DNA of 38,091 nt, from positions 1-38,091 of the forward strand of contig NZ_JANUCT010000023.1 in NCBI RefSeq assembly GCF_024808875.1. The letters are read 5' to 3'. Position 1 is the first letter of the stretch; each line of letters opens with the position of its first letter. Below are positions 34,556 to 38,091 of this stretch, piece after piece. The notes under the pieces were generated by a model that saw only the letters and a program-made list of their open reading frames with translations, ran no database searches and was not told where the DNA came from. Position numbers and translations under genes: made by a program. Source of the stretch: Methylohalomonas lacus (lineage in GTDB: Bacteria; Pseudomonadota; Gammaproteobacteria; Methylohalomonadales; Methylohalomonadaceae).

Positions 34556-35533
34556 ATGCGTCTTTTAATCTGCGAGTTTATCACTGGCGGCGGCATGCTG
34601 AATGAACCCCTGCCACCGACACTGGCGCGGGAGGGCGAGCTCATGCTGCAGTCGCTGGTCAATGACCTGGCCGCGTGCGACCGCGTCACGCACATCGACG
34701 TGCTGCGCGATGCACGCCTGGAACTGATCAGCGGCGACAAGGTGACCAGCCTGCCGGTGGCGCTGGATTTTCTGCAGAGCCTGAAGCGCAGCTGCGACAG
34801 CGTCGACGTCGTGCTGCCGGTGGCGCCGGAATCCAGCGGCATACTGCAGCGCATGACCGAACTGATTACAGGCAAAAGCGTTCAGCTGCTGGCCAGCGAT
34901 ACCGCGGCGGTCGAGCTGGCCAGCGGCAAGCGCCGGACACTGGCGACGCTGGCCGGTCAGGGTATCGCAGTGGTGCCCGTCGTCGATCCGGCCGACGCGC
35001 ATTCGCGGCCGGCGCAGGACTGGGTGATCAAGCCGGATGACGGCGTTGGCGGCGAGGGTTGCCGCCGCCTGCCGGTGCCGCCGGACAATCTCGGTGGCGC
35101 GGATCTGCTGCAGCCGTTCATCGCTGGCTGCCCGGCGAGTCTCAGCCTGCTTTGCACCGGCGGTCGCGCGCGCCTGCTGGCCGTCAACGAGCAATACGTC
35201 GACCTGGATCAGGAGCATTGTCAGTTACGCGGCGTCAATGTGAACGGCCTGTTGCCGGACCTGACACGGCAACAGCTCGACGCTCTGCAGGCCCTGGCAG
35301 ACGCAATCGCGGCCGCCATACCGGGTCTCTGGGGCTGGGTCGGCGTCGACGGCATCTTCACCGATGGCGCATTTACGGTGCTTGAGATCAACCCGCGCCT
35401 GACCACGGCCTACTGCGGCCTGCACCAGTCCCTGCAGCACAACCCGGCCGAGTGGCTGCTCGATCTGGCCGTCGACGGACAGCTGCCGGCTTTTTCACTG
35501 GCACAGGCACGGCCGGTAGAGGTCTGGCTGTGA
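34556..35533 (+). CDS. ATP-grasp protein of the H4MPT island (orf17-like)
   Basis: The 325-residue protein resembles orf17 of methylotroph islands. The start MRLLICEFITGGG is distinctive for that group. ATP-grasp features include DWVIKPDDGVGGEGCRRL (Lys and glycine loop), LLQPFIAG, GWVGVDGIF and the metal-binding VLEINPRLTTAYCGL. The product of its reaction is unknown. Its stop overlaps the GTG start of orf1 (GTGA), so it should be co-translated with orf1 and pabB. Confidence 0.83.
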   Translation: MRLLICEFITGGGMLNEPLPPTLAREGELMLQSLVNDLAACDRVTHIDVLRDARLELISGDKVTSLPVALDFLQSLKRSCDSVDVVLPVAPESSGILQRMTELITGKSVQLLASDTAAVELASGKRRTLATLAGQGIAVVPVVDPADAHSRPAQDWVIKPDDGVGGEGCRRLPVPPDNLGGADLLQPFIAGCPASLSLLCTGGRARLLAVNEQYVDLDQEHCQLRGVNVNGLLPDLTRQQLDALQALADAIAAAIPGLWGWVGVDGIFTDGAFTVLEINPRLTTAYCGLHQSLQHNPAEWLLDLAVDGQLPAFSLAQARPVEVWL

Positions 35534-36570
35534 CGCACCATATCGGCTGGGACATCGGCGGCGCGCATCTGAAGATGGTCGCGCTGGATGACCGGGGTCG
35601 GGTGGTGCGGTTGCAGCAGCTGCCGGCACCGTTGTGGCAGGGGCTCGATACGCTGGTACAGGCCTTCACCACGGCGCTGGAAACATTACCCGCCGACTCG
35701 CGCGAACATGCCGTGACCATGACCGGGGAATTGGCCGACTGCTTTCCGGATCGCGCCAGCGGGGTATGCGCCCTGGTCGATGCGGCTGTCGAACGGCTCG
35801 GTACGGACATCCGCATCTACAGCACCGCCGGGTTGCTCGAACCGGCCGCGGCGCGCGTGCAGCCAGCCGGGGTTGCCTCGGCCAACTGGCATGCCAGTGC
35901 GGCGTGGCTGGGCCGGTATTATCAGGATGCGCTGCTGCTGGATATCGGCAGCACGACCACCGACATCATTCCGATCCGCGCCGGTCAGCCGGCCAGCCGG
36001 GGTTATACCGACCGCCAGCGCATGCAGTATGATGAACTGGTGTACAGCGGCGTTGTGCGCACGCCGGTGATGGCCGTGGCGCAGTACGCGCCGGTGGCCG
36101 GCGTCGATCAGCACCTGGCGGCCGAGACATTCGCGGTCATGGCGGACGTTTACCGATTGCTCGAACAGTTGCCGGCGGACGCCGATCAGCACCCGACCGC
36201 CGACGGCGGCGACCAAAGTGTCGCGGCCAGCGCCCGGCGGCTGGCGCGCATGGCCGGTACCGACATGCAGGACTGCGACATGTCGGTCTGGCTGGAACTC
36301 GCGGACCACCTCGGCCAGCGGCAGACGGATGTCCTGGTCCGTGCACTGGAGCGGGTCGCGATCGCTGCCGGTCTCGATGCGCAGGCGCCGCTGGTCGGTG
36401 CCGGCTGCGGTCGTTTCCTGGTCAGGACAATCGCGTGCATCACGGAGCGGCCCTATCACGATGCGCTGGAAACCATGAACGATCGACTCGATCAGCAACA
36501 CCAGACTACCGACATGCTGCCGGCGTTTGCGCTGGCCGACGGACTGTGTAAGCACGCGGATGTGACATGA
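35530..36570 (+). CDS. MfnF-related protein of the H4MPT island (orf1-like)
   Basis: The 346-residue protein begins V(M)THHIGWDIGGAHLKMVALD and contains LLLDIGSTTTDIIPIRAG, an actin/hydantoinase-like ATPase fold typical of the family named H4MPT-linked C1 transfer pathway protein. Its archaeal relative MfnF couples the furan unit with the tyramine-glutamate part in methanofuran synthesis, so a role in methylofuran assembly is a reasonable inference. The C-terminal LVGAGCGRFLV is also characteristic. GTG start and four-base overlaps on both sides show tight coupling. Confidence 0.85.
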   Translation: MTHHIGWDIGGAHLKMVALDDRGRVVRLQQLPAPLWQGLDTLVQAFTTALETLPADSREHAVTMTGELADCFPDRASGVCALVDAAVERLGTDIRIYSTAGLLEPAAARVQPAGVASANWHASAAWLGRYYQDALLLDIGSTTTDIIPIRAGQPASRGYTDRQRMQYDELVYSGVVRTPVMAVAQYAPVAGVDQHLAAETFAVMADVYRLLEQLPADADQHPTADGGDQSVAASARRLARMAGTDMQDCDMSVWLELADHLGQRQTDVLVRALERVAIAAGLDAQAPLVGAGCGRFLVRTIACITERPYHDALETMNDRLDQQHQTTDMLPAFALADGLCKHADVT

Positions 36571-37955
36571 AGCATATTGAAATCGCCTACCAATCCGATC
36601 CCACCATCCAGTTCAGCCACCTTGCCCATGAACCCTGGGCGGTGTTGCTGGACAGCGGCTACCCGCACATCAGTCGCGGCCGTTACGATATCTTCGCCGC
36701 ACGGCCGACGCGCACGCTGACTACGCGCGGCGGTATCACGCGCATTGAGACCAGTGACGGCGCGATCAGCGACAGCGAAGCCGACCCGTTCGCACTGCTG
36801 CGCGACGCGCTGGGCGAGCGCAGCCCGAACCATACCGGTCTGCCGTTCTGCGGCGGTGCGCTGGGTTACTTTGGCTACGATCTCGGTCGCCGTATCGAGA
36901 CACTGCCACAGATCGCCGAGCACGATATCGATTTGCCGGATATGGCGATCGGCATCTACGACTGGACCGTGGTCATCGATCATCACCAGCGCCGCAGCTG
37001 GCTGGTGACCGAATGCCGCGATCCGCGCACCGCCGGCCAGGCCGATGCGCTGCGCAGCCTGTTCAACGGCCCGGGCGCTACCAGCGAACTGGCACCGTTT
37101 GCGGTGACTTCGGATATACGTGCGAACATGGACGAGCAGCAGTATGCCGACGCCTTCGAGCGCATCAAGCACTACATCCGCGAGGGCGACTGTTACCAGG
37201 TCAACCTGGCACAGCGTTTCAGCGTCGACGTCAGTGGCGATCCGTGGCTGGCCTATCTCAACCTGCGCAGCATCAACCCGGCGCCGTACGCCGGTTTCAT
37301 GCGCCTGCCGGAAGGCGCGGTGCTGAGTTCCTCGCCCGAACGTTTCCTCAAGCTCGAGGACGACCGCGTCGAGACCAAGCCGATCAAGGGCACGCGTGCC
37401 CGCGGCACCAAGGGCTATGAGGATCTCGCGGTCGCCGACCAGCTCATCCACAGCGAGAAGGATCGCGCCGAGAACGTCATGATCGTTGACCTGCTGCGCA
37501 ACGACATCGGCAAGAACTGCCGCATGGGATCGGTCTCGGTGCCGAAACTGTTCGCACTGGAAAGCTTCGCCACAGTGCATCACCTGGTCAGCACCGTTAC
37601 CGGCACGCTGGCTGACGGCAGGCACGCACTGGACCTGCTGCGCGGCTGTTTCCCCGGCGGCTCGATCACCGGCGCACCCAAGGTCCGCGCCATGGAGATC
37701 ATCGAGGAACTGGAACCGCACCGGCGCAGCATCTACTGCGGCTCGCTGGGTTACATCGGTTTCGACGGCGACATGGACACCAATATCGCCATCCGCACGC
37801 TGGTGCAGTACAACGATCGCATGCACTGCTGGGCCGGCGGCGGCATCGTCAACGACTCGACCCGCGAAAGCGAATACCAGGAAAGCTTCGACAAGGCCGC
37901 CGCCATGCTGAAGGTGCTCGGTACCGATCATTACCCGCAGGCCGCGGGGGAATAG
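36567..37955 (+). CDS. pabB: Aminodeoxychorismate synthase component I
   Basis: The 462-residue PabB converts chorismate to aminodeoxychorismate, en route to p-aminobenzoate. The catalytic lysine is K274 in KPIKGTRARG, as in Escherichia coli PabB, which distinguishes it from anthranilate synthase (Ala there). CFPGGSITGAPKVRAMEII and the end GGGIVNDSTRESEYQES are the chorismate-binding signature. It overlaps orf1 by four bases (ATGA), placing it in the cofactor unit. No pabA or pabC is nearby; a glutamine amidotransferase encoded elsewhere is expected. Confidence 0.94.
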   Translation: MKHIEIAYQSDPTIQFSHLAHEPWAVLLDSGYPHISRGRYDIFAARPTRTLTTRGGITRIETSDGAISDSEADPFALLRDALGERSPNHTGLPFCGGALGYFGYDLGRRIETLPQIAEHDIDLPDMAIGIYDWTVVIDHHQRRSWLVTECRDPRTAGQADALRSLFNGPGATSELAPFAVTSDIRANMDEQQYADAFERIKHYIREGDCYQVNLAQRFSVDVSGDPWLAYLNLRSINPAPYAGFMRLPEGAVLSSSPERFLKLEDDRVETKPIKGTRARGTKGYEDLAVADQLIHSEKDRAENVMIVDLLRNDIGKNCRMGSVSVPKLFALESFATVHHLVSTVTGTLADGRHALDLLRGCFPGGSITGAPKVRAMEIIEELEPHRRSIYCGSLGYIGFDGDMDTNIAIRTLVQYNDRMHCWAGGGIVNDSTRESEYQESFDKAAAMLKVLGTDHYPQAAGE

Positions 37956-37958
37956 AAA

Positions 37959-37972
37959 GTGACTGGTGATTA
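37959..37972. repeat. TGGTnATT-type repeat interrupted by IS
   Basis: GTGACTGGTGATTA directly abuts the terminal repeat of the right IS and matches the first part of 33736-33760. Its final TA is the probable IS target. Confidence 0.45.
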
Positions 37973-37988
37973 GGGGCTGTTGATCTTT
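37973..37988. repeat. Left terminal inverted repeat of the right-hand IS
   Basis: GGGGCTGTTGATCTTT is complementary (15 of 16) to the end at 189-204, and is preceded by TA. It lies 72 bases before the transposase start. Confidence 0.8.
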
Positions 37989-38060
37989 GCGATGTGATTA
38001 AGGATGGGCATGGTGCCTGTTATCATTGTTTTTCCGACAAAACAGTGAGTTGAGGCGACC

Positions 38061-38091
38061 ATGCCCAGAATGATGTTAACAGATGCCGACT
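38061..38091 (+). mobile_element. IS5-family transposase, first ten codons (cut by window edge)
   Basis: ATG at 38061 opens a frame reading MPRMMLTDAD to the end of the window. Distance from the terminal repeat, orientation and the match of the repeat to the element at 1-207 indicate that this is the start of the same kind of transposase. Only ten codons are visible, so the call rests mainly on the inverted repeat. Confidence 0.65.

Noticed and set aside
1-38091. Composite transposon carrying the whole C1 island
   Set aside because: The segment contains rpsP-rimM-trmD-rplS, xerD and waaA, which are essential core genes, so a mobile unit of this extent is unlikely even though IS copies flank it.
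1-38091. CRISPR arrays, tRNA or rRNA genes
   Set aside because: No regularly spaced repeats and no tRNA cloverleaf or rRNA segments were recognised on reading the window; the only tandem repeat is the 14-base pair of copies at 33661-33688.

Overview
The window reads as a high-GC gammaproteobacterial chromosome segment from an organism that oxidises C1 compounds. Evidence for the lineage is the order rpsP-rimM-trmD-rplS-xerD, the Gram-negative genes dsbC and waaA (Kdo transferase), and the close match of the proteins to gammaproteobacterial families. The species cannot be named from sequence alone. Both window edges lie inside copies of what looks like the same IS5-family insertion sequence. 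The left edge holds the 3' end of a transposase and the right edge holds the first ten codons of one, with matching terminal inverted repeats and the same orientation. The window is therefore probably a contig or segment bounded by two IS copies.

Layout. (1) 1-4112: IS end, 5-formyl-THF cyclo-ligase (minus strand), then the ribosomal/tRNA-modification operon rpsP-rimM-trmD-rplS with its own terminator, and xerD. (2) 4279-8600: a cytoplasmic molybdopterin oxidoreductase of unknown substrate and, convergent to it, a membrane-anchored Ser/Thr-kinase-like protein whose DFG aspartate is glycine. (3) 9088-12492: dsbC, a DUF3108-type secreted protein, waaA and a small secreted protein. (4) 13346-17304: a lanthanide-type methanol dehydrogenase gene (xoxF) behind an 800-base leader, a terminator, xoxJ and an unknown periplasmic protein; no cytochrome cL gene is present here. 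(5) 17419-26653, all minus strand: a tightly packed unit fhcB-fhcA-fhcD-fhcC-fdhB-fdhA. (6) 27014-33609, plus strand and divergent from unit 5: beta-RFAP synthase, mtdB, an ATP-grasp gene (orfY-like), mch, orf5-like ATP-grasp, orf7-like CitG-family gene, fae. (7) 33860-37955: orf9-like HisA-related gene (minus) and, divergent from it, orf17-like ATP-grasp, orf1-like (MfnF-related) and pabB.

How it works together. XoxF oxidises methanol in the periplasm. Fae condenses formaldehyde with tetrahydromethanopterin (H4MPT); MtdB and Mch carry the C1 unit to the formyl level. The Fhc complex releases formate through methylofuran, and the NAD-linked two-subunit formate dehydrogenase oxidises formate to CO2. 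The remaining genes (beta-RFAP synthase, orf1, orf5, orf7, orf9, orf17, orfY, pabB) are the cofactor-synthesis part of the same island. The window therefore encodes most of a methanol-to-CO2 route plus cofactor synthesis. The parts that look least explained are: the missing xoxG and the unknown protein in its place, an extra cysteine-bearing segment in XoxF, three ATP-grasp ligases of uncertain substrate, nested palindromes in the central divergent promoter, a possible second start of fae that would add an amphipathic N-terminus, and the altered kinase.
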